Below, in pieces: positions 7,577 to 16,539 of a DNA stretch of 64,000 nt (position 1 is the stretch's first letter; each line of letters opens with the position of its first letter). The translations under genes were made by a program, and so were the position numbers. Source of the DNA: Luteibacter aegosomatissinici (GTDB lineage Bacteria > Pseudomonadota > Gammaproteobacteria > Xanthomonadales > Rhodanobacteraceae); assembly GCF_023078495.1 (NCBI RefSeq), contig NZ_CP095742.1, positions 992,001 to 1,056,000 on the forward strand, given 5' to 3'. Under the pieces are notes generated by a model. It saw nothing but the letters and a program-made list of their open reading frames with translations, was not told the DNA's origin and did no database searches.

Positions 7577-9625
7577 CTACCCGCGTTGCGCGTAGGCGTA
7601 GGGGGCAGGGGGCGCGTCGGGCTGCCCAACCAGCGAGGCCGCTGTCACGTTGAGAAACCCCCCATGCGCAGCGGCAAGCGTCACCACGCGTTCCACGGCA
7701 TGGGCCATCGTCCCGTCCACTTGCCCAGCCTCGGGGCTGAAATCCGCCTCGGCGAGCGGGGCATCCAGGAGTGGTACGAGGGCCGCCAGGCGGCACCAGA
7801 ACATGCTGCCGGCTATGAATGTGTCAGTGCGGACGTCGGGCTGTGCTATGCCCATGAGCGAACAGAGGTAATCAACGTTCGCCTCGTTGGCACCCCAATA
7901 GAAGCCCAGCGGCTGGACGTGACCTTCGGGTGCCACAGTGCCCAGCTCGGGTCGTGACGCGAAGGCCTCCAGGGCCGCCGCGGTGCGTTCGGGGGCGATG
8001 AGCCGGCCGACAAGCTCCGCACGCCATGCGGCCCCATCATCGCGATGCACCGAGCGCTTGGTGTGCAGTTTCACGACAAGGTCTTCGCCCTCATCGAGCA
8101 GCTGCCTGGCCACGCGAAGGAAGGGTAGGATGTCGCGGCCCCGGTTGGGGGTGACGAACAGATCGGCCTTGAGGCTGAGCCTGGCAACCTCGGCGCGCAC
8201 CGCGGCTTCTTTTTCGGAAGGAACGGTCAGGACGACGCGGAAGTCCTTTCCCGTCGCACGCAGTGCCACGACCAGTTCCTCGAGCAGTTCCGGGTACCAC
8301 ACGTGGATCACGGCACACGGGCGCGCCGACAACGTGCGCGGGGCCCCGAAAGCACGCCGGATAGCTTCCAGCCACGCATACCCGTAGCGTGCGTCGGGCT
8401 CGAGCACCGCGCCCTCGGCCCATTCATTCCATGCGTTGACGAAGACCAGGGGAGCCTTGGGCGAACGCTTTTGCGCCTGTCCGATGGCATGCCGGGCCCA
8501 AACCTCGAACGCGCGTGGCGTGGCATGTACGTAGGTGCGACCGCGCCCACTCCGCCGCGCCTCGTTGTCCCAGCCGGGATTGATGCCGGGGTAGAGCGTA
8601 TAGCCGGGGGCGTCGGCAGACATGGCCTGGCGTGCCAACGCCCGCCAGTCAAGGATCTCGCCCGCGTACGCCGGGTTGATGAGCCGGTGCGCCGCGGTGA
8701 TGGGCGAAAGGCTTGTGTTGTTGGGCGGAAAGCCAGCGGCCGCATCGAATCCGATGCTTGCTGGATCGACGTTGTCGAAGCTCTGGACGTAAACGAGGTG
8801 AAGGTCGCCAATGCCGTGATCGCGGCACCAGGTCCGCCAGCGTGCGGCTGTCGCCCGTGCATCTGGCAGCAGGCCAGGCCGGTAGACCATGAGCACCGGT
8901 TTTCCATCAACGCGGAGGTAACGCGGGTCGCGCAGGTAAGGTGCGACGTATTCGATGAAGGCCAGGTCGTCATCCGGGCTGTGTGCCTGCCCGATCAACA
9001 CATCGTTCGCACGGCCATCCCACCGGCGCGACCAGTTCTCGTTCGCCCAGCAAAGGGCGAGCGGGAAATCGATCGAGCGATCATCCAGCCAGTGCCGTAG
9101 CGGCTCCTCGAGCAGTGTCTTTCCCGCAAACCAGTAGAAATACGTGGCGAACGCACTTACGCCGTAAGCCTTCGCAATATCGACCTGGTCGCGCATGGTG
9201 CCGGGCACGCGGAGATCATAGTAGCCAAGGTCGCCCGGCAGTCGCGGCTGTGCGTGCCCCTCGAATTGGGGAAGTGCACGCGTGACGTTGCGCCATTCGG
9301 TAAAGCCCTTGCCCCACCAGGCATCGTTTTCCGGCGTGGGATGGAATTGGGGCAGGTAAAACGCGACGATCGTGGCGGGCAGGGGTGATGGCAACGCTGC
9401 CCGCGTAAGGCCCACATGCCCGAGCAGCCGATGGCCAGCGTGGTCGAGCGAGCGGTGGGGCGAAGGTGCGGCGGCTTTTCCTGTAGGCCCCGTAGGCACG
9501 AGGTCAGCGTGCCGCGCCAGAAAGCGCTGGCGCAGTCGGTCACGTGTCGCCACTGGCATGGGCGTCAGCCGAAAGCCGGCACGGAGTGCGCGGAAAAGAA
9601 GGGCGCGTAAGGCGGGAGCGGACAT
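7577..9625 (-). CDS. Composite glycosyltransferase: WbsX-like domain plus rhamnan-synthesis F (RgpF) domain
   Basis: A 682-residue cytoplasmic protein. Residues about 60-390 form a WbsX-type domain with AFYLPQFHPTPEND, GFTEWRNV, CWANENW and FVNAWNEWAEGAVLEPD. Residues about 410-670 form an RgpF-like domain with VIHVWYPE, PNRGRDILPF and VKLHTKRS. Both families occur in O-antigen and rhamnan assembly. The start at 9625 sits 2 bases after the stop of the preceding glycosyltransferase gene; an earlier in-frame start would overlap that gene. It likely adds sugars to a lipid-linked surface polysaccharide; the sugars are not determinable. There is no signal peptide. Confidence 0.85.
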   Translation of the reverse strand: MSAPALRALLFRALRAGFRLTPMPVATRDRLRQRFLARHADLVPTGPTGKAAAPSPHRSLDHAGHRLLGHVGLTRAALPSPLPATIVAFYLPQFHPTPENDAWWGKGFTEWRNVTRALPQFEGHAQPRLPGDLGYYDLRVPGTMRDQVDIAKAYGVSAFATYFYWFAGKTLLEEPLRHWLDDRSIDFPLALCWANENWSRRWDGRANDVLIGQAHSPDDDLAFIEYVAPYLRDPRYLRVDGKPVLMVYRPGLLPDARATAARWRTWCRDHGIGDLHLVYVQSFDNVDPASIGFDAAAGFPPNNTSLSPITAAHRLINPAYAGEILDWRALARQAMSADAPGYTLYPGINPGWDNEARRSGRGRTYVHATPRAFEVWARHAIGQAQKRSPKAPLVFVNAWNEWAEGAVLEPDARYGYAWLEAIRRAFGAPRTLSARPCAVIHVWYPELLEELVVALRATGKDFRVVLTVPSEKEAAVRAEVARLSLKADLFVTPNRGRDILPFLRVARQLLDEGEDLVVKLHTKRSVHRDDGAAWRAELVGRLIAPERTAAALEAFASRPELGTVAPEGHVQPLGFYWGANEANVDYLCSLMGIAQPDVRTDTFIAGSMFWCRLAALVPLLDAPLAEADFSPEAGQVDGTMAHAVERVVTLAAAHGGFLNVTAASLVGQPDAPPAPYAYAQRG

Positions 9626-9627
9626 GG

Positions 9628-11709
9628 TCAGGTAATGGCCTGGCGAAGCGCGTCGCGCGCGGCGTTCGCCGAAAAGTGGTTCCGTATGTTCTCGAGCCCA
9701 TGTGCAGACAGGGCCAGCCACAGCGCTTCATCGCTGGCGAGCCGGCGGTACGCCATGGCGTAGTCATCCGGTGCGTGCGCAACGAGGACATCCACGCCGT
9801 TCGCCAGTTGCATGCCTTCCGTTGCGACCGGACTGCCAATCACCGGCAAGCCATGGCTCATCGCCATGTTCACCTTGCCCTTGACTCCGGCCCCAAATCG
9901 CAACGGCGCGATGGAGGCGAGGCACTGTGCCATCAGCGGCTCCAGGTCATCGATGCGGCCGAGCATGTCCAGTCCAGCGGAAGAGAGGCTGGCCTTCACA
10001 TCGTCAGGAACGTCGCCGGCCACAAAGATTCGGATCGAAGGATCGATCCTGCGCAATGCAGGCAGGATATCGCCGGCCATCCACTGCATGGCATCCGCAT
10101 TGGGCGGATGGCCGTGGCCGCCGATAAATAGCAGGTCGCGTCGCCCCGCGTAACCCTTCGTGCGGCCGACCGCCTCGTGGATATTGGACAGCAGCAGTAC
10201 GTGGGCGGATGGCACGAGGCTGGTGAGCAAGTCACGCTCGAACGCGCTCACGACGAACGTTGCATCGGACGACGCGATCAGATCGAGTTCCTGCCTTCGC
10301 GTCGTCTGCGCGTGGCGCGACAGGCTTGCACTCGCCGCTTGTTCGGCAGCGCGCTCTTCACGCAGGAAGTGCAGATCGACCGTGTCGAAGATAATTTTCG
10401 CGCCAGGAACCTGCTTACGGACAAAGCTGGCGTATTGCATCGCCACGGGGTGCCGGCAAAGGACGACCGCGTGCAAGTCATCGCCATGGGCGCCGATCCA
10501 TGCCGGAACGCTTGCATGCCACGGCCGGGCAGCTACCTCGACGCCGAGACTGCCTAATGCCGTGATGTCGCGTTCTGAGGCGCGGCCATCATCCGGTGCG
10601 AAAACGACATGCCATCCTTCGGCAACCAGCAGGCGCATCATCGCGATCAGGCGCACCGAACCGGAGTCGCGCGACGCATCAGGCGTGCTGATATCGACGA
10701 CCAGCACCGTACCCCGTCGTCGCTGACGGTCGATGGTCGCCAAGGGTGTGCCTGGAAGCGGCTGGCGCACGAGCACCTCGCTCCATTTGTCAGCGAGCTT
10801 GTGCAGGTTGATGGCCTGGAACCGCTTCATGCCCGATTCGGGCGCCGCCGCCGAGCTGATGCCCTCCGCATGCACAACGACACTGCCCGGTACATAACGA
10901 ACTGCGTAGCCACGCGACCTCACGGCGAATGCAAGGTCGGTATCTTCGTAGTAACCCGGGGCGAAGGCCGGGTCGAACCCACCGATGTCGTTGAACAGGT
11001 CCGCAGGGATGGCCAGCGACGCACCCGATACATAGTCCACTTCTCGTGCGTAGCGGTACGCCGGGTCGTTGCGCTGGGCGAAGCGACCGATGTTCCACGC
11101 AGACGCATCCGAAAACACCCAGGCACCTGCTTCCTGGAGGCGACCGTCGGGGTAGACGAGCTGGCTACCGGCGACGCCCGTCCCTGGGAAAAGCTCAAAC
11201 GTTTGCACGAGGGCCTCGGCCCATCCTGTCGTTACTTGCGTATCGTTGTTCAGGAAAATGAGGACGCTGCCACGCGCGGCCGCGGCACCCGCGTTACATG
11301 AACCGACGAAGCCGAGGTTTGCTTCGTTCTGCAACAGCCGTAGGCCAGCAACGTTGCGTAGGACATTCGCGCTTTCGTCGGGGGATGCATCGTCGACGAC
11401 GATAACCTCGAACGCCATGCCGGGGGGCCTTGCGGCAATGGATTGCAGGCAAGTCAACGTGTACTCGAGCTTGCCGTACACGGGGATAACAATGGATACC
11501 ACTGGCGCTGCGGAAGTCGGCAGGATAAGCGGCCCGGTGACGATACCGAGGGGCAGTAACGCGAGGCTATCGTCCTCTGCCGGTCGACGGACCAACCCCT
11601 GGGATATGCGTGCAAACGTGCCGCGCCAACCACGCAGGGCAACGCTGGTGCGCATGCGCTGGACCAGCGAGCGGAAGCGGCGGTAGCGCCAGGAAAGTTG
11701 ATTCGACAC
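9628..11709 (-). CDS. Two-domain glycosyltransferase, GT2 N-terminal and GT4-like C-terminal
   Basis: A 693-residue protein. The GT2 domain (about 65-320) begins VSIVIPVYGKLEYT, with VVDDASPDES, an NNDTQ metal-binding DxD-equivalent, and GYYEDTDLAFAVRSRGY. The C-terminal part (about 335-690) reads as a GT-B glycosyltransferase with VVDISTPDASRDSGS at its start, FIGGHGHPPNADAM, and LRFGAGVKGKVNMAMSHGLPV near the end. Two transferases on one chain would add successive sugars. The gene sits with the WbsX-RgpF gene as a two-gene unit between ETF-QO and etfB, so it probably belongs to the LPS or other surface-glycan machinery. Confidence 0.87.
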   Translation of the reverse strand: MSNQLSWRYRRFRSLVQRMRTSVALRGWRGTFARISQGLVRRPAEDDSLALLPLGIVTGPLILPTSAAPVVSIVIPVYGKLEYTLTCLQSIAARPPGMAFEVIVVDDASPDESANVLRNVAGLRLLQNEANLGFVGSCNAGAAAARGSVLIFLNNDTQVTTGWAEALVQTFELFPGTGVAGSQLVYPDGRLQEAGAWVFSDASAWNIGRFAQRNDPAYRYAREVDYVSGASLAIPADLFNDIGGFDPAFAPGYYEDTDLAFAVRSRGYAVRYVPGSVVVHAEGISSAAAPESGMKRFQAINLHKLADKWSEVLVRQPLPGTPLATIDRQRRRGTVLVVDISTPDASRDSGSVRLIAMMRLLVAEGWHVVFAPDDGRASERDITALGSLGVEVAARPWHASVPAWIGAHGDDLHAVVLCRHPVAMQYASFVRKQVPGAKIIFDTVDLHFLREERAAEQAASASLSRHAQTTRRQELDLIASSDATFVVSAFERDLLTSLVPSAHVLLLSNIHEAVGRTKGYAGRRDLLFIGGHGHPPNADAMQWMAGDILPALRRIDPSIRIFVAGDVPDDVKASLSSAGLDMLGRIDDLEPLMAQCLASIAPLRFGAGVKGKVNMAMSHGLPVIGSPVATEGMQLANGVDVLVAHAPDDYAMAYRRLASDEALWLALSAHGLENIRNHFSANAARDALRQAIT

Positions 11710-11727
11710 AGCTGGCTATAGGGTCCG

Positions 11728-13335
11728 TTACAAGTTCTGATAATTCGGCCCAGACCCGCCCTCAGGCGTGACCCAGGTAATGATCTGGTACGGATCCTTG
11801 ATATCGCACGTCTTGCAATGCACGCAGTTGGCCGAGTTGATCTGCAACCGCTTGCCCGCTTCGTCGTTCACGATCTCATAGACACCCGCGGGGCAGAACC
11901 GCTGGCACGGATTGCCGTATTCCGTGGTGCACCGCTCGATACAAATAGACGTATCAGCCACCTTCAAATGAACCGGCTGGTCCTCGTCGTGCTCGGTGGC
12001 GGCGAAATACACCGACGCCAACCGATCGCGCGGAGCCAGCGTCCGATCCACATAATCCTTCTTCGGCGCCTCGTACTGGCCCAGCTTCTCCAGCGACGAC
12101 CAGTCAGCGTGGTTCTTCAGCGTCCACGGCGAGGTACCGCCGGTAAGCGTTTCCCAAGCAGCGTTGATAAGCCCACGCCACAGCCCCTTGTTGAAGCCCG
12201 GGCGGATATTGCGCACCTTCTTGAGTTCAGCGACGACCGCCGAGCCGCGCAGCGCAGCATCCCACCCGGCAGGATTCAACTGCGAAGCCACCAGGTGCTC
12301 CGCAGCCAGCATGCCCGAGGCGATCGCCTGGTGGGTGCCCTTGATCTTCGGCACGTTCACGAGGCCCGCGGAGTCGCCAATGAGGATCGCCCCCGGCATC
12401 TCCACCTTCGGCAGCGACTGGAAGCCGCCTTCGATAATGGCGCGCGCACCGGCCGAAACGATCGTGCCGCCCTCGAGCAGGCCCTTCACGTTCGGGTGGT
12501 GCTTGAACTGCTGGAAGGCCTCGAACGGCGAGAAGTTCGGATCCGGGTAATCCAGACCGACCACGAAGCCGACCGCGACACGGTCGTTGTCGAGGTGATA
12601 CAGGAAGCTGCCGCCGTACGTATCGTTGGCAAGCGGCCAGCCAGTGGTATGCACCACCTTGCCCGGCTCGCCGCGTCCAGGCGCAAGCTGCCACAGCTCC
12701 TTGATGCCGATGCCATAGGTCTGCGGATCGCTGTCGGCGTCCAGGTCGAACCTCTTGATCAGCGTCTTGCTGATGTGGCCGCGGCAGCCCTCGGCAAGCA
12801 CGGTCACCTTGGCGCGGATATCGATGCCCTCGGTGTAACCCGGCTTGTGCGTGCCATCGCGCGCAATGCCCATGTCACCAATGCGGACGCCATTCACGGC
12901 ACCGCTCTCATCGAACAGGGCTTCGGCGGCGGCGTAACCCGGGAATACATCCACGCCTAGCGCCTCGGCCTGCGGGGCCAGCCACGCGCACAGCGCGCCC
13001 AGGCTGACGATCACGTTGCCGTGGTTGTTCATCTGCGGCGGGGCAATCGGTGCCTTGATGCCCGACTGATGGTCCTTCAACCACCAGAACTCGTCCTTGG
13101 TCACCGGCACGCAAATGGGCGGCGGCGCCTTGCGCCATTCCGGCAGCAGGCGGTCGAGCGGGGCGGTTTCGATCACGGCGCCCGAGAGGATCTGTGCACC
13201 GATGGTGGATGCCTTCTCGATCACGCAGACCGAGACCTCCGGATTGAGCTGTTTCGTACGAATCGCGAACGCGAGGCCGGCGGGGCCTGCCCCGACGACG
13301 ACGAGGTCGTATTCCATGGTTTCGCGTTCGCTCAT
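11728..13335 (-). CDS. Electron transfer flavoprotein-ubiquinone oxidoreductase
   Basis: A 535-residue membrane-associated FAD/4Fe-4S enzyme that passes electrons from reduced ETF to ubiquinone. The N-terminal FAD motif is VVVGAGPAGLAFAIR. The C-terminal ferredoxin-like domain carries the cluster cysteines in CTTEYGNPCQRFC and NCVHCKTCDIKDPYQII, and the protein ends with the typical GPNYQNL. MSERETMEYD was kept as the start because a GAGAGCC purine run precedes it; the second Met (residue 7) is possible. It is divergent from an amidase gene, with a palindrome-rich 148-base spacer. Confidence 0.96.
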   Translation of the reverse strand: MSERETMEYDLVVVGAGPAGLAFAIRTKQLNPEVSVCVIEKASTIGAQILSGAVIETAPLDRLLPEWRKAPPPICVPVTKDEFWWLKDHQSGIKAPIAPPQMNNHGNVIVSLGALCAWLAPQAEALGVDVFPGYAAAEALFDESGAVNGVRIGDMGIARDGTHKPGYTEGIDIRAKVTVLAEGCRGHISKTLIKRFDLDADSDPQTYGIGIKELWQLAPGRGEPGKVVHTTGWPLANDTYGGSFLYHLDNDRVAVGFVVGLDYPDPNFSPFEAFQQFKHHPNVKGLLEGGTIVSAGARAIIEGGFQSLPKVEMPGAILIGDSAGLVNVPKIKGTHQAIASGMLAAEHLVASQLNPAGWDAALRGSAVVAELKKVRNIRPGFNKGLWRGLINAAWETLTGGTSPWTLKNHADWSSLEKLGQYEAPKKDYVDRTLAPRDRLASVYFAATEHDEDQPVHLKVADTSICIERCTTEYGNPCQRFCPAGVYEIVNDEAGKRLQINSANCVHCKTCDIKDPYQIITWVTPEGGSGPNYQNL

Positions 13336-13378
13336 CGCTGGCTCTCGAATCTGGCTGGCAGGGTCAAACAGGTATTGT

Positions 13379-13420
13379 CCCGTTTCCCCACAAACCGGGC
13401 AAATCGCCGTTTGAAACGGG
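13379..13420. promoter_or_regulatory. Nested palindromes in the ETF-QO/amidase divergent spacer
   Basis: CCCGTTTC (13379-13386) is mirrored by GAAACGGG (13413-13420), and the right arm is itself part of the perfect palindrome CCGTTT-G-AAACGG (13407-13419). A 12-base direct repeat, GGCTGGCAGGGT, flanks the area at 13353-13364 and 13419-13430. This layout suggests a shared operator for the divergent genes. The regulator is not identified. Confidence 0.45.
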
Positions 13421-13429
13421 CTGGCAGGG

Positions 13430-13460
13430 TTGCATGGTCTTCACAAACGGAGGTTATAGT
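13430..13460 (+). promoter_or_regulatory. Putative sigma-70 promoter of the amidase gene
   Basis: TTGCAT (13430-13435) and TATAGT (13455-13460), separated by 19 bases (18 if TTATAG is used), lie just upstream of the strong AAGGAG ribosome site of the amidase gene. The -35 is imperfect and the spacer is long, so this is a moderate call. Confidence 0.4.
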
Positions 13461-13483
13461 CGTCTCCAGATGAAGGAGATTCC

Positions 13484-14884
13484 ATGAATACGATGTTGCC
13501 TGTGTCTGCCACGGATATGCGCCGGGCCTCGCTGCTGCAAATCATGCACTGGCTGGCCATTGGCCGGGCCCAGCCGCAGGCCCTTTCCGACGCCTACCAG
13601 GACGCCATCGAGCGCCTGAACCCGGTCCTGAACGCCTACACAGACGTGAGCGTATCGCTTATCCAGGAGCAGGCGCTGGCCGCCGACCGGCGCCGGCGCG
13701 ATGGGGTCATGGGCCGGCTGGACGGCCTGCCGATCGCCATCAAGGATAACTTCGACGTGGCCGGCGTCCCCACGCGCGCCGGTATGCGGCGGCGCACCGT
13801 GGTGCCGGAACAGGACGCGCACGCGATCGCCCGGTTGCGCGCCTCAGGCGCGGTGCTGCTGGGCAAGACCAATATGGATGAAGGCGCCCTGGGCCTCACC
13901 ACGAATAATCCGTTTTATGGCGCAACGCACAATCCGCACCGCCTGGGCTACACGGCCGGCGGTTCATCCGGCGGCGCCGCTGCCGCGGTGGCGGCGGGCA
14001 TGGCGGTCGCCGCCATCGGTTCCGACACGCTCGGCTCCATCCGCGTCCCCGCCAGCTATTGCGGCGTCTACGCGCTGAAGCCCACCCACGGTGAAATCTC
14101 CGCGCGCGGCCTCGTGCCCGCGGCCAGGCGCCTGGATGCCGTGGGCCTGCTCGCCCGCGGCGTGGATGACCTGACCGTGCTCCTGCAGACCCTGGCGGGC
14201 TACGACGCCGACGACGCTCGTTCGCGCCGCCGCCGCGTGGCGTTCCAGCCGCCGGATTGGGAGCCTGGCAACCTGCGTACCGGTTTCCTCCCGGATCTGG
14301 CGGCCGTCGGTGTTGAGCGCGACGTCATCGACGTGTTCGACAACGCACTCTCCCAATTGAAGGGCGAGTTGGGCGAACGCCGCGCCGTGGATTTTTCCGA
14401 CTGGGATTTCGCCCGCACGCGCCGTGCCGGCCTGCTCCTGATGGAAGCGGAAATGCTGCATACGTTCGCCGAGGAGTTGGCGGACGAGGCCTACCCGGTA
14501 TCGCCCGGCTTCCGCCAGATGGTGGATTTCGCGGCGAAGAAATCGGCTGCCGACTATGTCGCGGCGGATCTGGTGCTCGATGCTGCCACGCTGAAAATGC
14601 GCCGCCTGTTTGCCCAGGTCGACGTGCTGGTCATGCCCACCACATCGCAGGGTGCTTTCCCGCTGGATCAGCCAGCCCCCGCATCGCAGGCCGACCTGTG
14701 CAGTTTCGCGAGCCTGGCGGGCTGTCCTTCGGTGAGCATCCCGATGGGCACGTTGCCGAACGGCATGCCGATCGGCATGCAGCTGGTGGGTGCGCGCGGT
14801 TCGGATCTGCGGCTGCTCGAACTGGCGGCGGTGTGTGCCTCGTCGCTCGATGCCGAGCCGGCGTACCCCGTCGAGCCCCGCTAA
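13484..14884 (+). CDS. Amidase-signature family amidase
   Basis: A 466-residue amidase-signature enzyme. The catalytic Ser-cisSer-Lys triad is visible: Lys in AIKDNFD (residue 87), the cis-Ser in GGSSGGAAAAVAAG (near 160) and the nucleophile in GSDTLGSIRVPAS (near 184). It could be a GatA-like paralogue, an aryl-acylamidase or an allophanate-hydrolase relative. There is no gatB or gatC beside it, so a stand-alone amidase is more likely. AAGGAG precedes the ATG by 7 bases. Substrate unknown; no signal peptide, so it is cytoplasmic. Confidence 0.88.
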   Translation: MNTMLPVSATDMRRASLLQIMHWLAIGRAQPQALSDAYQDAIERLNPVLNAYTDVSVSLIQEQALAADRRRRDGVMGRLDGLPIAIKDNFDVAGVPTRAGMRRRTVVPEQDAHAIARLRASGAVLLGKTNMDEGALGLTTNNPFYGATHNPHRLGYTAGGSSGGAAAAVAAGMAVAAIGSDTLGSIRVPASYCGVYALKPTHGEISARGLVPAARRLDAVGLLARGVDDLTVLLQTLAGYDADDARSRRRRVAFQPPDWEPGNLRTGFLPDLAAVGVERDVIDVFDNALSQLKGELGERRAVDFSDWDFARTRRAGLLLMEAEMLHTFAEELADEAYPVSPGFRQMVDFAAKKSAADYVAADLVLDAATLKMRRLFAQVDVLVMPTTSQGAFPLDQPAPASQADLCSFASLAGCPSVSIPMGTLPNGMPIGMQLVGARGSDLRLLELAAVCASSLDAEPAYPVEPR

Positions 14885-14886
14885 TT

Positions 14887-14984
14887 GTAGGAGCCCACCC
14901 TGTGGGCGACGCCGTTCGCGACGGCGCCGCAGGAGTTCATGGGTGGTATCGCGAAAAGATGTCGCCCAAAGGGTGGGCTCCTAC
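14887..14984. repeat. GTAG-headed palindromic repeat (long form), copy 1
   Basis: A 98-base imperfect inverted repeat. It begins GTAGGAGCCCACCCTGTGGG and ends with the near-perfect reverse complement, with a TCGCGA-type inner stem. It fills the gap between the converging amidase and lipoprotein genes. It resembles the REP/SMAG elements of Xanthomonadales that are mobilised by RAYT enzymes. It can fold as one long hairpin and may end transcription from both sides. Confidence 0.85.
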
Positions 14985-14986
14985 CG

Positions 14987-15601
14987 TTATTTGGTGGGGG
15001 CGGCCTGGTAGGTCCAGGTCACGACATCGCGGGAGAGCTTGTCCATCGCCCGACCGAACGCCTGCACCACCTGCGGCACCTCCTTGCCATCCACCGGCTC
15101 ACGCACTTCAAAGCGCTGGCTCGCCACGATCTGGTGCTTGTGCGAGTTCGCCAGCATGGCGTCAAAGCGGATGACCACCTCCGGCTTGCCGCCGGCGTAG
15201 TCCGTCTGGAAATCAGAAAGGTTCCCGCCCAGCTCGTAGTCGGCGGCCAGGTTGCTGTCATCCGTGCTCAGCGCCGTGACCCGTCCGCTATCCCGGAACG
15301 CATCGGCCAGGCGGTCGCGGAACAGGTGCGGCGCGCTGTCGTTCCAGCGCGCGCCGGCATACACGGTGATCGTGTTATCTGACGGCACCACGGCGATGCG
15401 CGAGTTATCCAGCGAGCGCGGCGCGTTTGGCGTGGCCACGCGCAATGCCCAGGCCACGGGTGCGGCAGCGGCGGCGGTAGGCCGGGCGCCCGGCGCCGCC
15501 GGCAACGTATAAACACTCGGCTGCTCCGCCTTCGGCAAAATGGAGCAGCCAGCGAGCGCGGCCAGCATAAGAACAGGAAGGGTGAACCGCATACGGCTCA
15601 T
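14987..15601 (-). CDS. ABC-transport auxiliary lipoprotein (PqiC/Mla-associated type)
   Basis: A 204-residue outer-membrane lipoprotein candidate. Its signal peptide ends in a lipobox, LAALAGC, with the acylated Cys near residue 19, followed by SILPKAEQPSVYTLPAAPG, the typical start of the ABC-type transport auxiliary component. Its ATG overlaps the stop of the MCE gene (ATGA). As the last gene of the permease-ATPase-MCE-lipoprotein set, it probably forms the outer-membrane end of a phospholipid shuttle. The second Met at residue 4 is an alternative start. Confidence 0.88.
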   Translation of the reverse strand: MSRMRFTLPVLMLAALAGCSILPKAEQPSVYTLPAAPGARPTAAAAAPVAWALRVATPNAPRSLDNSRIAVVPSDNTITVYAGARWNDSAPHLFRDRLADAFRDSGRVTALSTDDSNLAADYELGGNLSDFQTDYAGGKPEVVIRFDAMLANSHKHQIVASQRFEVREPVDGKEVPQVVQAFGRAMDKLSRDVVTWTYQAAPTK

Positions 15602-16536
15602 GGGGTGAACTCCTTGGTTTTCTCGCGCCCGAACAGGTAGCCGCTGGGGTTTTCATCCAGGCGCCGTGTAATCGACCGCAGCGAGGACAGGGTGTCGCGC
15701 AGTTCGCGCAGCGCCGGTGCCAGGTCGCCCAGGCTGGCGGCACCGCCGTTCAGTGCATCGCTGTTGTCGTTGATCAGCCGGTCGATCGAGGCCATGGAAT
15801 GCTCGAGCGACGCCATGGCGCGCTGTGCACTTTCCAGCGTGGCCTTGCCCTGGCCCTGGACCAGGCCGTTGGCGTTGTGCACCAGGTCCTTGCTCTCGGC
15901 CAAAGTTTCGTTGGCCTGTTTCGTGGCCACGTCGAGCTGCTTGATCAGCGAGCGGATGTCCTCGCGCTCATCGGCGATGACGCCCGTGGTCTTGTCCAGG
16001 TGATCCAGCGTGCGCTCGATCCGGTGCACGTTTTCTGGCGACAACAATTCGCTGGCGTGCGCTGCCGCCTGGTTGATGTTGGTGATGAGGTCTTCGCTGT
16101 TGGAAAGCAGCTTGGCCAGCTGCGAGGTATCCGCATTGATGATGGGTACCTCGCCATCGTGCCCCACCAGCAGCGGGCTGCCAGGCGAACCACCCGAGAG
16201 CTGGATGATCGCCACGCCGGTGACACCGGTCAGCGCAAGCTTGGCGTGCGTATCCTTGCGCAGCGGCGTGTCGCCACTCACCCGGATACGTGCGAGCACC
16301 CGGCGCGGATCGTTCGGATCCAGGCGAAGTTGGTTCACATCGCCCAGGCGAATGCCGTTGTACTGCACGGCGGAACCTCGCGACAGGCCGGTCACCGCTT
16401 CGTTGAACACCACGTCGTAGTAGTTCCACTCCTGGTCGGAGTGCGCCTTGGCCAGCCAGACACCGAACAGCAGGCCGCCGATGACGATGACGAGGGTGAA
16501 GACGCCGATCAATATGTGGTGCGCGCGGGTTTCCAT
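15598..16536 (-). CDS. MlaD-family MCE-domain lipid-transport protein
   Basis: A 312-residue inner-membrane-anchored protein. One N-terminal membrane helix (about 8-29) is followed by a single MCE domain (about 38-117, with YNGIRLGDVNQLRL and GVTGVAIIQLSGG). A long helical, coiled-coil-like tail (about 140-295) can form a periplasmic tube. It binds lipid and links the ABC transporter to the lipoprotein partner. It begins 3 bases after the ATPase gene. The length and long helical tail fit the Xanthomonas/Pseudomonas Ttg2-like or PqiB-like intermembrane transporters better than the 180-residue E. coli MlaD. Confidence 0.9.
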   Translation of the reverse strand: METRAHHILIGVFTLVIVIGGLLFGVWLAKAHSDQEWNYYDVVFNEAVTGLSRGSAVQYNGIRLGDVNQLRLDPNDPRRVLARIRVSGDTPLRKDTHAKLALTGVTGVAIIQLSGGSPGSPLLVGHDGEVPIINADTSQLAKLLSNSEDLITNINQAAAHASELLSPENVHRIERTLDHLDKTTGVIADEREDIRSLIKQLDVATKQANETLAESKDLVHNANGLVQGQGKATLESAQRAMASLEHSMASIDRLINDNSDALNGGAASLGDLAPALRELRDTLSSLRSITRRLDENPSGYLFGREKTKEFTP

Positions 16537-16539
16537 AAC

